Below are positions 49,153 through 60,860 of a DNA stretch of 64,000 nucleotides, in pieces (within the stretch, counting starts at the first letter, position 1; the number at the start of each line of letters is the position of its first letter). The notes under the pieces are model-generated. The model saw nothing but the letters and a program-made list of their open reading frames with translations. It did not search any database and was not told the DNA's origin. Position numbers and translations under genes: made by a program. Location: the NCBI RefSeq assembly GCF_030651915.1, contig NZ_JAUSBV010000002.1, positions 386,414 through 450,413 of the forward strand, in the 5' to 3' direction. This stretch comes from Parvibaculum sp. GTDB taxonomy: Bacteria; Pseudomonadota; Alphaproteobacteria; Parvibaculales; Parvibaculaceae.

Positions 49153-49629
49153 ATGAGAAAGCACAGTTATTTTGCCTCCCGTTTTCGCGAGGGCTGGCCG
49201 GATCCGGAGGAGATTGCGCCTTATTTTCTCGCCCCTCCCGGGAAGCGGTGGTTCTTCGAGACGCGGAACGACAGTGCCGGCCTGACGGCCGAAGGCGTCG
49301 ACGGCACCGGCCATTTCGGTCCGGCCGACCCGCGACGCATCACGATCTATCTCGACATGTGGGGACATCCGGGACTCGGCGTGCAGCTCACCTGGCGCAA
49401 ATGGGGTGGTGGCAATAACGAGACCTACTATTCCAGCGGCGACATTTCGCGTCTCGGCGAGCATGTGCGCAACCTCCATGACACGTTGCTGCCGGTCGGC
49501 TTGTTCATTCCCTATGAGGATGCATGGGTGGCCGTGAAAGCATTCATCGAGACGGAGGGCAGGAGGTCGGAGAGCATCGCGTGGATAGAGGAACGCGCGC
49601 TCCCCGCCGGGACGTTTCCTTCGCCATAG
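49153..49629 (+). CDS. hypothetical protein
   Basis: The 158-residue product is soluble, Trp/Tyr/Gly-rich in its middle (YLDMWGHPGLGVQLTWRKWGGGNNETYYSS) and has no signal peptide. The strand-rich core with a C-terminal helix looks like a small immunity-type or SMI1/KNR4-like alpha/beta protein, but I cannot name a family, and no toxin gene is adjacent. ATG 49153 has AGGGA at the proper distance; a GTG-like upstream start at 49135 is possible. Confidence 0.6.
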   Translation: MRKHSYFASRFREGWPDPEEIAPYFLAPPGKRWFFETRNDSAGLTAEGVDGTGHFGPADPRRITIYLDMWGHPGLGVQLTWRKWGGGNNETYYSSGDISRLGEHVRNLHDTLLPVGLFIPYEDAWVAVKAFIETEGRRSESIAWIEERALPAGTFPSP

Positions 49630-49657
49630 ATGCTTGTCATTTAATACGCTGGCTCCA

Positions 49658-49694
49658 ACAAAAAACGCCGCCCCCGGATCATCCGGGGACGGCG
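49658..49694 (-). terminator. katG: intrinsic terminator after katG
   Basis: CGCCG-c-CCCCGGAT pairs with ATCCGGGG-a-CGGCG (49666-49694, one mismatch) and is followed on the minus strand by TTTTTTG. It lies 27 bases beyond the katG stop. Confidence 0.85.
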
Positions 49695-49720
49695 CATGTT
49701 GCTAAACGCAAGCCCGAGTA

Positions 49721-51922
<2,202 letters not shown>

Positions 51923-51937
51923 TTATAATTATTCTAA
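51923..51937. promoter_or_regulatory. katG: PerR/Fur-type box in the katG promoter
   Basis: TTATAAT-T-ATTCTAA matches the PerR consensus TTATAAT-N-ATTATAA at 13 of 14 specified bases. It overlaps a TATAAT on the minus strand (katG direction) and lies 40 bases before the katG ATG. TAATTA-ttc-TAATTA is also a direct repeat here. Confidence 0.55.
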
Positions 51938-52130
51938 TTAAAATATACCGCGCTCCACGCTAAAAACAAGCCAATTTTTTGGAATACAAGCTGAAGGGCC
52001 AGGACGCCGGTCGGGGCCGATCTCCGGCCATCGTGGGCTTCTTCAAGGCGAGAGTCTTCAAGAATGCGACGTCGATCGTGCCGGCCGGCGCTGTGCCCGA
52101 CATTGACAGGCGGGTCTCCGCTGACCACTA

Positions 52131-52149
52131 TTGGCATTATTAATGCCAA
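52131..52149. promoter_or_regulatory. palindrome TTGGCAT-TATTA-ATGCCAA
   Basis: A perfect inverted repeat with 7-bp arms lies 21 bases before the start of the DsbA-like gene. The frame through it is open, so an upstream TTG or ATG start would put it inside the coding region; its position fits an operator for the downstream gene. Confidence 0.45.
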
Positions 52150-52169
52150 CAATTAAATCGGGGCGGGCG

Positions 52170-53324
52170 ATGCGGACGAAGATTGCAACCAGGGTGTCCG
52201 CATTGATCACCAGTCCGCGCCTCCGGGCCTTGGGGCGCCGGCGTCATGCCCTGATGCGGCGGCTTTCCGGGCGGCGGCCGGTCATCCATTATTTCCATCA
52301 GGCGGGCGATCCCTACAGCGTGCTGGCCATCCAGGCAGTGCCGCTGTTGCGGGCGCGCTACGATGTCGAGGTCGAGGTGCATGCGGTTTCCGCGCCCGAC
52401 ATGGCAGCGGCGCCCGAGCCCGACATGCTGAAGGCCTATGGGCTGCGCGATGCGGGCTTGTCGGCGCGGCTAGCCGGATTTTCGCTCGATGCCGACATTT
52501 CGGCGCTCGCGCCCGATGCCAGCCCCAAGGCGCTGGCCGCAGGCGACCGCTTGCGCCGCAAGCTCGGTCATTATCTCGGCGCGGTCTTCTCTTTCGAGGG
52601 CGAGTGGTATTGGGGCCTCGACCGGCTCGATTTTCTCGAACAGCGGCTGGTGCCCTTCCGCCGCGCCGATGCGCCGAAAGGTTTCATCGCGCCGCGCCGC
52701 GAAGTGACGCTCAAGCCGGTGAAGGCGCCCGCGCGCGCGCCGGTTTTCGAGGCCTTCATTTCCTTCCGCAGCCCCTACACATACCTGGCCATCGAGCGTG
52801 TGACGAAACTAGCGGCGCATTACGGCGCCGATCTCCGCTGGCGCTTCGTGTTGCCGATGGTGATGCGCGGGTTGCCGGTGCCGCTGGCCAAGCAGCTCTA
52901 TATCGTGCGCGACTGCAAGCGCGAGGCCGAGCGTCTCGGGCTTCCCTTCGGTCGCGTCGCCGATCCGGTCGGCGCCGGCACCGAACGCGGGCTCGCGGTG
53001 CTGCATCACGCAATCCCGGCCGGCAAGGGGGCGGCTTTCGCGCAATCCTTCCTGCAGGGCGTCTTTGCCGAAGGGATCGACGCAGCGTCCGACACGGGCC
53101 TCATCCGGTTTGCCGCACGGGCGGGGCTCGATGCCGCCTTTGTCGAAAAGGCGCTGGCCGATCCGTCCTGGCGCGAGGTCGCCGAGCAGAACCGCGCCGA
53201 CATGTTCGCCGGCGGCGCCTGGGGCGTGCCGTCCTTCCGCGTCGAAGGCGGGGCGATGCATTGGGGCCAGGACCGGCTCTGGGTCGTCGAGGAGGAACTG
53301 CGGGCGGCCTGCGAAAAACCTTAA
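52170..53324 (+). CDS. tandem DsbA-like/2-hydroxychromene-2-carboxylate isomerase family protein
   Basis: The 384-residue protein holds two thioredoxin-fold DsbA-like halves. The first starts VIHYFHQAGDPYSVLAIQAVPLL (about 45), the second VFEAFISFRSPYTYLAIERVTKLA (about 190); each has S-P-Y or D-P-Y in place of the CxxC of DsbA. The second half carries VLPMVMRGLPVP, KREAERLGLPFG and AGGAWGVPSFRVEG, typical of HCCA isomerase/GST-kappa proteins, which use glutathione. A basic N terminus (first ~40 residues) has no clear signal peptide. ATG 52170 follows GGGGCGGG. The substrate is unknown; the duplicated layout is less common than single-domain members. Confidence 0.75.
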   Translation: MRTKIATRVSALITSPRLRALGRRRHALMRRLSGRRPVIHYFHQAGDPYSVLAIQAVPLLRARYDVEVEVHAVSAPDMAAAPEPDMLKAYGLRDAGLSARLAGFSLDADISALAPDASPKALAAGDRLRRKLGHYLGAVFSFEGEWYWGLDRLDFLEQRLVPFRRADAPKGFIAPRREVTLKPVKAPARAPVFEAFISFRSPYTYLAIERVTKLAAHYGADLRWRFVLPMVMRGLPVPLAKQLYIVRDCKREAERLGLPFGRVADPVGAGTERGLAVLHHAIPAGKGAAFAQSFLQGVFAEGIDAASDTGLIRFAARAGLDAAFVEKALADPSWREVAEQNRADMFAGGAWGVPSFRVEGGAMHWGQDRLWVVEEELRAACEKP

Positions 53325-53755
53325 GCCCGCTTCTTCAGCGCCAGCGCCAGCAGCACAGCGACGACCGGAATGATGACAAGCGTTGCGTAAGCCTCCGGCG
53401 GCCGGTCGGGGCCGTCGCCCGGTTTGAACACCCATTGGTTGAGCGCGATGATCGTCCGCTCGACCAAAATCAATGCCAGCAGCAGCGGCACCAGGCTGCG
53501 GTAGCGCCATGACACCGCCAGCATCGTCAGGCCCCAGACGATCTGCGTCGCGCCGACCCAGGCAAAAACGCCGATGATCGTGTTCGCATTATGCGTCAGG
53601 TCGAGGCCGGCGATCACGCCGGCGCCGCCATCGGGCAGGAAGGCGTGGATGGCGCCCGGCCCGACCGTCAGAATGCCGAGCAGCGTCAGCCCCCAAGGCG
53701 CGACGGGATGTCCGCGATAGGCCGCGTTGGTGCTGTCGGGCAGAAGGGCCGCCAT
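53321..53755 (-). CDS. four-helix integral membrane protein, function unknown
   Basis: The 144-residue protein has four hydrophobic segments (about 20-40, 58-80, 84-102, 122-141) and no catalytic motif I recognise. Its stop overlaps the 3' end of the convergent DsbA-like gene by 4 bases. The neighbour on the other side, a sulfatase, is transcribed in the same direction but 46 bases away, so it may share its transcript. Confidence 0.7.
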   Translation of the reverse strand: MAALLPDSTNAAYRGHPVAPWGLTLLGILTVGPGAIHAFLPDGGAGVIAGLDLTHNANTIIGVFAWVGATQIVWGLTMLAVSWRYRSLVPLLLALILVERTIIALNQWVFKPGDGPDRPPEAYATLVIIPVVAVLLALALKKRA

Positions 53756-53801
53756 GCTGGTTCTCCGGTCGATATAGCGCTTTGGTTTCCGGCAGCGGCG
53801 T

Positions 53802-55475
53802 TCAGCCCGCCCAGTAGATATATTCGTCGTCCTCGGTCGCTTCTTCCTCCAGCGTCTTGTCGATCGTCACCGGCATTTCGCCGACCGCCGGGAACAGCGG
53901 TTCGCGCTGCGTCGCGTCATGGGCGTCGAGCAATCCGGTCATTTCCGCCACGCGCTCGGGATAGAGCTCGGCGAGATTGACCTTTTCAGTCGGATCCTCA
54001 TTGAGATTGAACAGCCAGGTCCGCTCGGGCTTCGTCGTCACCTGCAACTTCCAGCCGTCCTTCTGCACCACGCGGTAATAGGCATTGCGCCAGAAGAGCG
54101 CCCGGTCGGGCGCGGCGCCGGCATCGCCCGCATAGGGCAGCAGGTCGACACCGTCGATGACGCGGTCGTCCGGCAGGTCGCCGCCCGCCGCCGTCACGAG
54201 GGTCGGGAAGAGATCGATATGGGCGACCGGCGTTTCGCGCGTCGTCCCCGGTGCGATCGTGCCGGGCCATTGCACGAAAAAGGGCACGCGAATGCCACCT
54301 TCGAAAAAGGTCAGCTTCCAGCCGCGGAAAGGCGCGTTGACGTCCGGAATGCCGATATAGCCGGGTCCGCCATTGTCGCTGGAGAAGATCACGATGGTGT
54401 TGTCGTCGAGGCCGTTATCCTTCAGCGCCGCGAGCACGCGGCCGACGCTGCGGTCGAGCGCGCGGATCATCGCGCCGTAGACGCGCAGCCGCTCATCCTC
54501 GATTTCGGCCAGCGCGTCGTAGTCTTCTCTCGATGCCTGCAAAGGCGTGTGAACGGCCCAATGCGCCAGATAGAGGAAGAAGGGGCGGTTGCGGTTGGCC
54601 TCGATCGCCTTCACCGCCTCGTCGGTATAATAATCGGTCAGATAGCCTTTCGGCTCGAACCACTCGCTGCCGTTGTAAGACGTCGCATAGCGCATGCGGG
54701 CCCAGAGAAACTGGTCGATCGGATCGAAGGGCAGTTTGGCGTTGACGACATCGGGGCTGTCTTCGGGCAGAAAGAGCCCGCTTTCCAGCATCACGGTTTC
54801 GTCGAAGCCCTGCGCGTTGGGCCGGAACTCTTCCGAATTGCCGAGATGCCACTTGCCGATATGAATGTTGTGATAGCCGCGCGGTTTCAAGGCTTCGGCG
54901 AGCGTGATTTCCGAACCCGGCAATCCCTGTTCGGCGAAGGGCGGCTGGCGCTTGACGGCTTCGGCGTCGAAGAGCATTTCGTGCCGCCTGCTGCCGTCAT
55001 TGTAGAAAAGATCCATGATCCGCGTCATGCCGGGTGGCGTCGGCGTGAACTCGAAGCCGGTGCGCGTGCCGTAGCGGCCGGTCAGCAGCGCCGCGCGCGA
55101 GGGCGCGCAGGCGGCCGTGCCGGAATAGGCGCGGGTGAAATTGGCGCCGTTCCTGGCGATTGAATCGATATGCGGCGTCTGCACAATGCCGTCCGCGGCG
55201 CCGCCGCCGAAATAGCTGATGTCGTTGAAGCCGAGATCGTCGGCCAGAATGAAGACGATGTTGGGCGGGCGCTTGCCGGCCGCTTCGGCGGCGACTTCCG
55301 GTCCCTGCTGCCAGAGAATGTCGCGATTGGGCAGCACCACGGTTGCGTCGCGCGCCCGCGTGGCGACGAAATAGAGGATCAGGTCCTTGCGGAAGACAAA
55401 GGCGGTGCCGGCAACGGCTGTCAGCGCCACCACGCCGGCGAGCGCATAAGCCTGCCATTTCTTCAATCCCGTCAT
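53802..55475 (-). CDS. arylsulfatase (formylglycine type)
   Basis: The 557-residue sulfatase has an N-terminal membrane helix (about 9-27) and therefore acts in the periplasm or on the membrane. The metal Asp pair is in ILADDLGFNDI (79-80), and the modification site is Cys123 in CAPSRAALLTG, converted to formylglycine by a maturase not encoded here. The later motifs GKWHLGN, HWAVHTP and SSDNGGPGY are intact. Such enzymes release sulfate from aromatic or alkyl sulfates or sugars. It lies next to a haloalkane dehalogenase and DUF1330 gene in the same direction, which suggests a small xenobiotic or lipid-related cluster. Confidence 0.88.
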   Translation of the reverse strand: MTGLKKWQAYALAGVVALTAVAGTAFVFRKDLILYFVATRARDATVVLPNRDILWQQGPEVAAEAAGKRPPNIVFILADDLGFNDISYFGGGAADGIVQTPHIDSIARNGANFTRAYSGTAACAPSRAALLTGRYGTRTGFEFTPTPPGMTRIMDLFYNDGSRRHEMLFDAEAVKRQPPFAEQGLPGSEITLAEALKPRGYHNIHIGKWHLGNSEEFRPNAQGFDETVMLESGLFLPEDSPDVVNAKLPFDPIDQFLWARMRYATSYNGSEWFEPKGYLTDYYTDEAVKAIEANRNRPFFLYLAHWAVHTPLQASREDYDALAEIEDERLRVYGAMIRALDRSVGRVLAALKDNGLDDNTIVIFSSDNGGPGYIGIPDVNAPFRGWKLTFFEGGIRVPFFVQWPGTIAPGTTRETPVAHIDLFPTLVTAAGGDLPDDRVIDGVDLLPYAGDAGAAPDRALFWRNAYYRVVQKDGWKLQVTTKPERTWLFNLNEDPTEKVNLAELYPERVAEMTGLLDAHDATQREPLFPAVGEMPVTIDKTLEEEATEDDEYIYWAG

Positions 55476-55502
55476 CTCGCGTCTCCCCTTGTGCGCCGAT
55501 CG

Positions 55503-56405
55503 TTACGTTGCGGCGATAAAACGCAGAATATGCTCGCAGAGTTCAGCCGGCACGTCTTCCTGAATGAAATGATGCGCCTGCGGAAAAACATGATGCGGCT
55601 GGCCCTTCGCGCCCGGAATGCGCTTCTGCATCGCCTTGTCGGCGCCCTTGGCCACCGGATCGAGCGCGCCGAACAGCGTCAGGAAGGGCTTGTCGAAACG
55701 TTCGAGGTTTTTCCAGGCTTCGCGGTTCAAGGGCACACCCGGATTGTCGGGTTGCACCGCGATCAGCAGCGGAAAGGAAACGATGCCGGCCATATAGGCG
55801 TCGGACGGGAAGGGCGCGATATAGGCCGCAAGCTCGCCGGCGGTGATTTCATGCACCATGCCGGGCGGCAGCATTTCGGCCAGCGGAAAACGCGTCGCCG
55901 CGCGCATCATGCCGACCCACATTTTCATGAACTCGCTTTCGCCCTCGCCCGTTGGCAGGCCGGTGTTGGACGCAATCACGCGGGCGAAGCGCTCGGGATA
56001 TTTCGACACCAGATAGAGGCCGATCGTACCGCCCCAGTCCTGGCAGAAGAGGGTGATGTCCTTGAGGTCCATCCCGGTCAGCCATTTCGACATCCAGTCG
56101 TAGTGGCGCGCCAGCGTGTAGTCGGCTTTCGCCGCCGGCTTGTCGGAGCGCCCGCAGCCGACAAGGTCGACCGCGATGACGCGGTGGCCGGCCGCCGTCA
56201 GCACCGGGATCATCTTTCGATAGAGATAGGCCCAGGTCGGATTGCCATGCATCAGCAGGATCGGCGCGGCATCGCGCGGGCCTTCATCGACATAATGAAT
56301 GCGCAGCGCCGTGCCGTCTTCATCGCGTACATTGTGGTAATGCGGCGCGAAATCATAGCCTTCGAGCCTGGCGAAACGTTCGTCGGGCGTGCGCAGCACT
56401 TCCAT
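55503..56405 (-). CDS. haloalkane dehalogenase
   Basis: The 300-residue alpha/beta hydrolase hydrolyses carbon-halogen bonds. HGNPTW (53-58) supplies the oxyanion and halide-binding Trp58, the nucleophile Asp123 is followed by Trp124 in CQDWGG, the acid is Asp249 in GALDP, and the base is His279 in AHHFIQED. The Trp pair and position of the acid fit haloalkane dehalogenases of subfamily I; epoxide hydrolases share the fold but usually lack this halide pair. It is followed by the sulfatase with a 27-base gap. The natural substrate is unknown. Confidence 0.85.
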   Translation of the reverse strand: MEVLRTPDERFARLEGYDFAPHYHNVRDEDGTALRIHYVDEGPRDAAPILLMHGNPTWAYLYRKMIPVLTAAGHRVIAVDLVGCGRSDKPAAKADYTLARHYDWMSKWLTGMDLKDITLFCQDWGGTIGLYLVSKYPERFARVIASNTGLPTGEGESEFMKMWVGMMRAATRFPLAEMLPPGMVHEITAGELAAYIAPFPSDAYMAGIVSFPLLIAVQPDNPGVPLNREAWKNLERFDKPFLTLFGALDPVAKGADKAMQKRIPGAKGQPHHVFPQAHHFIQEDVPAELCEHILRFIAAT

Positions 56406-56410
56406 CCGTG

Positions 56411-56872
56411 TCAGCCCCTGGTGATCGCTTCGAGCAGCGGCTGCAGCCGGCCCAGCACGCCATCCTGCAACACCGTTTCGATGTTGAGCTGGCCTTTCAG
56501 GCCGGCATCGCGATGCACCGAAATCTCCTGCCATTCCGGCGACATCGACATCTCGAACATCGCCTTGCGGGTCGGATAGGTTGCGATCGCGATTTCGTCC
56601 CAGAGTTCCTCGACCTGGCCCAGCGCCAGAAAACTCACGTCGGCGGCGAAAAAGGCGCCGCCGCCGAATTTCGGCAACAGCTTCGACACGGCGCGGCCAT
56701 AGATCTGATAGGCGTCGCGGCCGCTCAGGTCGCAGGGCCGCCCGTCCTTGTATTCGGCGCGCTCCTTGAACTTCAGCAGGTTGACCATGAAAATCGGGCC
56801 TTTCGGGCCCGGCGCCATCATTTCGCGGATGTGATCGGGATCGCTCGGGAAGACTTCGTTGACAACCTGCAT
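56411..56872 (-). CDS. DUF1330-like ferredoxin-fold protein
   Basis: The 153-residue protein has PIFMVNLLKFKERAEY (about 27-42), IYGRAVSKLLPKFGG and WDEIAIATYPTRKAMFEMSMSPEW, the pattern of the DUF1330/dimeric alpha-beta barrel group. Such proteins are small and poorly characterised; some bind or process small molecules. It starts the three-gene minus-strand group ending with the sulfatase, with only 5 bases before the haloalkane dehalogenase, which implies co-expression. Confidence 0.75.
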   Translation of the reverse strand: MQVVNEVFPSDPDHIREMMAPGPKGPIFMVNLLKFKERAEYKDGRPCDLSGRDAYQIYGRAVSKLLPKFGGGAFFAADVSFLALGQVEELWDEIAIATYPTRKAMFEMSMSPEWQEISVHRDAGLKGQLNIETVLQDGVLGRLQPLLEAITRG

Positions 56873-57025
56873 GACGCACCATTCCTGGAAGGGCGGCCGG
56901 TATGGCCGCGCCGCCAATATATTGGCATGAATACTGTCATAAGTTCAAGTGCGGCGCGGCGCCGGCGGTCCGGACCGGCCATGTGTCGCAGTGGATTTGC
57001 GCCGGAAAACGCGTATCTTTCCTGA

Positions 57026-58099
57026 ATGCGGTATCCGACCAGAACCAATCTGCTGCGGGCGAGCGCGGCGCTTGTCATCGCGGTGGCGGGCTATTTCATC
57101 TGGCAGTCCCTCACCAATGGCGGTCTGCCCGAAGGTTTCGCCGGCGGCAACGGGCGCATCGAGGCGGTCGAGATCGACATCGCGGCCAAGTTGCCCGGAA
57201 GGGTGCAGGAAATCCTGGTCGACGAGGGCGATTTCGTCGCCGCCGGACAGGTGCTGGTGACGATGGACACGGCCTCGCTCGCCGCCCAGCTCCGTCAGGC
57301 CGAGGCCCAGTTGCAACAGGCGCTGATCGGCGTCGAGAGCGCCAAAAGCCAGGTCCGGCAGCGCCAGGCCGAAAGATCGGCCGTCGAGGCGCTGGTCGCC
57401 CAGCGGGTTGCCGAGCGCGATGCGGCGCAGAGCCGTCTGACCCGCACCGAACAACTGGCCGCCCGCGGCACCACCTCACGCCAGGTGCTCGACGATGATC
57501 GTGCCCGCTTCCAGGCGGCCAAGGCGGCGGTCAGCGCGGCGGAAGCCCAGCTCGCCGCCTCCGATGCGGCGATCGCCACGGCCCGCTCGCAGGTCGTCGG
57601 CGCCGAGGCTGCCGTCCAGGCGGGCCATGCCACGGTCGAGCGGCTCGATGCCGAGATCGAGGACGGCACGCTCAGGGCGCCGCGCGCCGGCCGGGTGCAG
57701 TATCGCGTCGTGCAGCCGGGCGAAGTGATCGCGGCCGGCGGCAAGGTGCTCAACATCATCGATGTCAGCGACGTCTACATGACCTTCTTCCTGCCGACCG
57801 AACATGCCGGCCGCGTGGCGCTGGGGGCCGAGGTGCATCTCGTTCTCGACGCGGCGCCGCAATATGTCATTCCGGCGCGCGCGACCTTCGTGGCCGATGT
57901 CGCGCAGTTCACGCCGAAGACGGTCGAAACGGCCGAAGAACGCGAGAAGCTGATGTTCCGCATCAAGGCACGGATCGATCCCGCGCTTCTCGACAAGCAT
58001 ATTCGCGACGTCAAGACGGGGCTGCCCGGCATGGCCTATGTGCGCCTCGATCCGCGACTCGAATGGCCGGCCGCGTTGCAGATCAAGCTGCCGGAATGA
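57026..58099 (+). CDS. HlyD/EmrA-type membrane fusion protein
   Basis: The 357-residue periplasmic adaptor has an N-terminal membrane anchor (about 9-27), a split lipoyl domain (about 40-75 and 215-245: [20 protein letters not shown] and [18 protein letters not shown]), a long alpha-hairpin of Gln/Ala-rich heptads (75-205) and a beta-barrel domain. The stop overlaps the ATG of the ATPase gene (ATGA). With the RbbA-like ATPase and the permease it forms an export or envelope system like the yhiI-rbbA-yhhJ operon of E. coli. Confidence 0.92.
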   Translation: MRYPTRTNLLRASAALVIAVAGYFIWQSLTNGGLPEGFAGGNGRIEAVEIDIAAKLPGRVQEILVDEGDFVAAGQVLVTMDTASLAAQLRQAEAQLQQALIGVESAKSQVRQRQAERSAVEALVAQRVAERDAAQSRLTRTEQLAARGTTSRQVLDDDRARFQAAKAAVSAAEAQLAASDAAIATARSQVVGAEAAVQAGHATVERLDAEIEDGTLRAPRAGRVQYRVVQPGEVIAAGGKVLNIIDVSDVYMTFFLPTEHAGRVALGAEVHLVLDAAPQYVIPARATFVADVAQFTPKTVETAEEREKLMFRIKARIDPALLDKHIRDVKTGLPGMAYVRLDPRLEWPAALQIKLPE

Positions 58100-60855
58100 C
58101 GGCGCAGGCGCCCGTCGCGCGGCTGGACGATGTCACGCTGCGCTATGGCCGGCAATGCGCGCTCGATGCCGTCACGCTCGACATTCCGGCCGGGCGGATG
58201 GTCGGGCTGATCGGGCCGGACGGCGTCGGCAAGTCCAGCCTGCTGGCGCTGATTGCCGGTGCCCGCGCGCTGCAGCAGGGCCGCGTCGAGGTCTTTGGCG
58301 GCGACATGGGCCGCGCGCGGCATCGTCATGCGGTCGGTCCGCGCATCGCCTATATGCCGCAGGGCCTCGGCCGGAATCTCTATCCGACGCTGTCGATCTT
58401 CGAGAACATCGATTTCTTCGGACGGTTGTTCGGTCATGGCCGCGCGCAGCGCGAGGCCCGCATTGCGGCGCTGCTCGACAGCACCGGGCTCGCACCCTTT
58501 GCCGGCCGGCCGGCCGGCAAGCTCTCGGGCGGGATGAAACAGAAGCTCGGTCTCTGCTGCGCGCTGATCCACGATCCCGACCTGCTGATCCTCGACGAAC
58601 CCACCACCGGCGTCGATCCGCTGTCGCGCCGGCATTTCTGGGAGCTGATCGCGCGCATCAGGGCCGGGCGTCCGCAGATGAGCGTCGTCGTGGCGACGGC
58701 CTATATGGAGGAGGCCGAGCGCTTCGACTGGCTGGTGGCGATGGATGCGGGCCGGGTGCTGGCCAGCGGCACGCCTTCGGACCTGCGCGCGCGCACCGGC
58801 GCGGCCTCGCTCGAGGCCGCCTTCATCGCGCTGCTGCCCGAGGCGAAGCGCCGCGCGCACCGGCCGGTCGAGATTCCGCCGCGCGCGCCCGATGCCGATG
58901 GCGAGGTCGCAATCGAGGCGCGCGATCTCACCATGCGCTTCGGCGATTTCGTCGCCGTCGACAAAGTGAGTTTCCGGATCGGACGCGGCGAGATCTTCGG
59001 TTTTCTCGGCTCGAATGGCTGCGGCAAGACGACGACCATGAAGGTGCTGACGGGTCTGCTGACTGCCAGCGAGGGCGAGGCCCGGCTTTTCGGCCAGCCG
59101 GTCGATGGCGACGGCATCGGCGTCCGCCGCCGCGTCGGCTACATGTCGCAGGGCTTCTCGCTCTATTCCGAACTGACGGTGCGGCAGAATCTCGAGCTCC
59201 ATGCGCGGCTTTTCCAGGTGCCCGAGGCCGGGATCGCGGCGCGGATCGCGGAGATGACGCAGCGTTTCGATCTTGCCGACGTGCTCGACGTGCTGCCCGA
59301 CAATCTGCCGCTCGGCCGGCGCCAGCGTCTGTCGCTGGCGGTCGCGATGATCCACCGGCCGGAAATGCTGATCCTCGACGAGCCGACATCGGGCGTCGAT
59401 CCGGTGGCGCGCGACAGCTTCTGGCGCATGCTGGTCGAGCTGGCGCGGCGCGACAAGGTGACGATCTTCATCTCGACCCATTTCATGAACGAGGCCGAAC
59501 GCTGCGACCGCATCTCGCTGATGCATGCGGGGCGTGTGCTGGTCAGCGACACGCCGGCCGCCATCACCGCGGCGCATGGCGTCGAAACGCTGGAAGACGC
59601 TTTCGTCGACTGCCTGATGGAAGCCGGCGCCGGCGCTGCCGAGACGGCGCCGGATGCCGTGCCTGCGGCGGCGCAAGAAACGATGCCCGAAGCCGCGCCC
59701 GTCACGGCGCCGGGCCGAACCTCCTTCCGGCGCTTCTTCGATCCGCGCCGCATGTTCAGCTATACGCGACGCGAGACGCTGGAGCTGCGGCGCGATCCGG
59801 TCCGTGCCACGCTGGCGCTGATCGGCAGCGTGGTGCTGCTGTTCGTGATCGGCTACGGAATCAATTTCGATGTCGAGGACATGACCTTCGCGGTGCTCGA
59901 CCGCGACCGCACCACGACCAGCCGCGACTATGTGCTGAACATTTCAGGCTCGCGCTATTTCACCGAGCGGCCGGCAATTGTCGATTACGACGATCTCGAC
60001 CGGCGCATGCGCGCCGGCGAACTGAGCCTTGCCCTCGAAATCCCGCCGGGTTTCGCCCGCGATATCGCGCGCGGGCGGCATGTCGAAATCGGCGCCTGGA
60101 TCGACGGCGCCATGCCGACACGGGCCGAAACCGTGCAGGGCTATGTCCAGGGCATGCATCTGCACTGGCTGCAGATGCAGGCGGCGAAGGCGGGCCTCGC
60201 CCCGGCGGCGCTGGTCGATATCGAAACGCGCTTTCGCTACAATCCGGATGTCAAAAGCCTCGTTGCGATGGTCCCGGGCGTCATTCCGCTGCTGCTGATG
60301 CTGATCCCGTCGATGCTGGCGGCGCTCAGCGTGGTGCGCGAAAAGGAGCTCGGCTCGATCGTCAATCTCTATGTGACGCCGGTGACGCGGCTCGAATTCC
60401 TGATCGGCAAGCAGCTGCCCTATGTGGCGCTGGCGATGCTGAATTTCCTGCTGCTGGTGCTCTTCGCGGTGTTCTTCTTCGAGGTGCCGCTGACCGGCAG
60501 CATCCTCACCCTGACGGCGGCGACGCTGATCTATGTCTTTTCGGCCACCGCCATGGGCCTGTTGATTTCGGCGGCCATGCGCAGCCAGATCGCGGCCATT
60601 TTCGGCACCGCCATATTGACGATCCTGCCGGCGGCGCAGTTTTCGGGCCTGACCGATCCTGTTTCCTCGCTGGAGGGCATGGGGGCGCTGATCGGGCAGA
60701 TCTATCCGACCACGCATTATCTGACGATCTCGCGCGGCACCTTTTCGAAGGCGCTCGGTTTCGCCGATCTGCAGGCTGCCTTCGTGCCGTTGCTGATCGC
60801 GGTGCCGGTACTGATCGCGGCCAGCGTCGTGCTGCTGAAAAAGCAGGAGCGCTGA
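58096..60855 (+). CDS. RbbA-like ABC transporter: two ATPase domains fused to a permease
   Basis: The 919-residue protein has ABC domain 1 (about 10-230: [34 protein letters not shown]), ABC domain 2 (about 270-500: [35 protein letters not shown]) and an ABC-2 membrane domain (about 560-919) with the usual large periplasmic loop. The second signature motif is LPLGRRQ rather than LSGGQ, the same change seen in RbbA. RbbA is linked to ribosomes in E. coli, but this operon context (fusion protein before, permease after) is that of an exporter. Confidence 0.92.
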   Translation: MTAQAPVARLDDVTLRYGRQCALDAVTLDIPAGRMVGLIGPDGVGKSSLLALIAGARALQQGRVEVFGGDMGRARHRHAVGPRIAYMPQGLGRNLYPTLSIFENIDFFGRLFGHGRAQREARIAALLDSTGLAPFAGRPAGKLSGGMKQKLGLCCALIHDPDLLILDEPTTGVDPLSRRHFWELIARIRAGRPQMSVVVATAYMEEAERFDWLVAMDAGRVLASGTPSDLRARTGAASLEAAFIALLPEAKRRAHRPVEIPPRAPDADGEVAIEARDLTMRFGDFVAVDKVSFRIGRGEIFGFLGSNGCGKTTTMKVLTGLLTASEGEARLFGQPVDGDGIGVRRRVGYMSQGFSLYSELTVRQNLELHARLFQVPEAGIAARIAEMTQRFDLADVLDVLPDNLPLGRRQRLSLAVAMIHRPEMLILDEPTSGVDPVARDSFWRMLVELARRDKVTIFISTHFMNEAERCDRISLMHAGRVLVSDTPAAITAAHGVETLEDAFVDCLMEAGAGAAETAPDAVPAAAQETMPEAAPVTAPGRTSFRRFFDPRRMFSYTRRETLELRRDPVRATLALIGSVVLLFVIGYGINFDVEDMTFAVLDRDRTTTSRDYVLNISGSRYFTERPAIVDYDDLDRRMRAGELSLALEIPPGFARDIARGRHVEIGAWIDGAMPTRAETVQGYVQGMHLHWLQMQAAKAGLAPAALVDIETRFRYNPDVKSLVAMVPGVIPLLLMLIPSMLAALSVVREKELGSIVNLYVTPVTRLEFLIGKQLPYVALAMLNFLLLVLFAVFFFEVPLTGSILTLTAATLIYVFSATAMGLLISAAMRSQIAAIFGTAILTILPAAQFSGLTDPVSSLEGMGALIGQIYPTTHYLTISRGTFSKALGFADLQAAFVPLLIAVPVLIAASVVLLKKQER

Positions 60856-60860
60856 AACCG

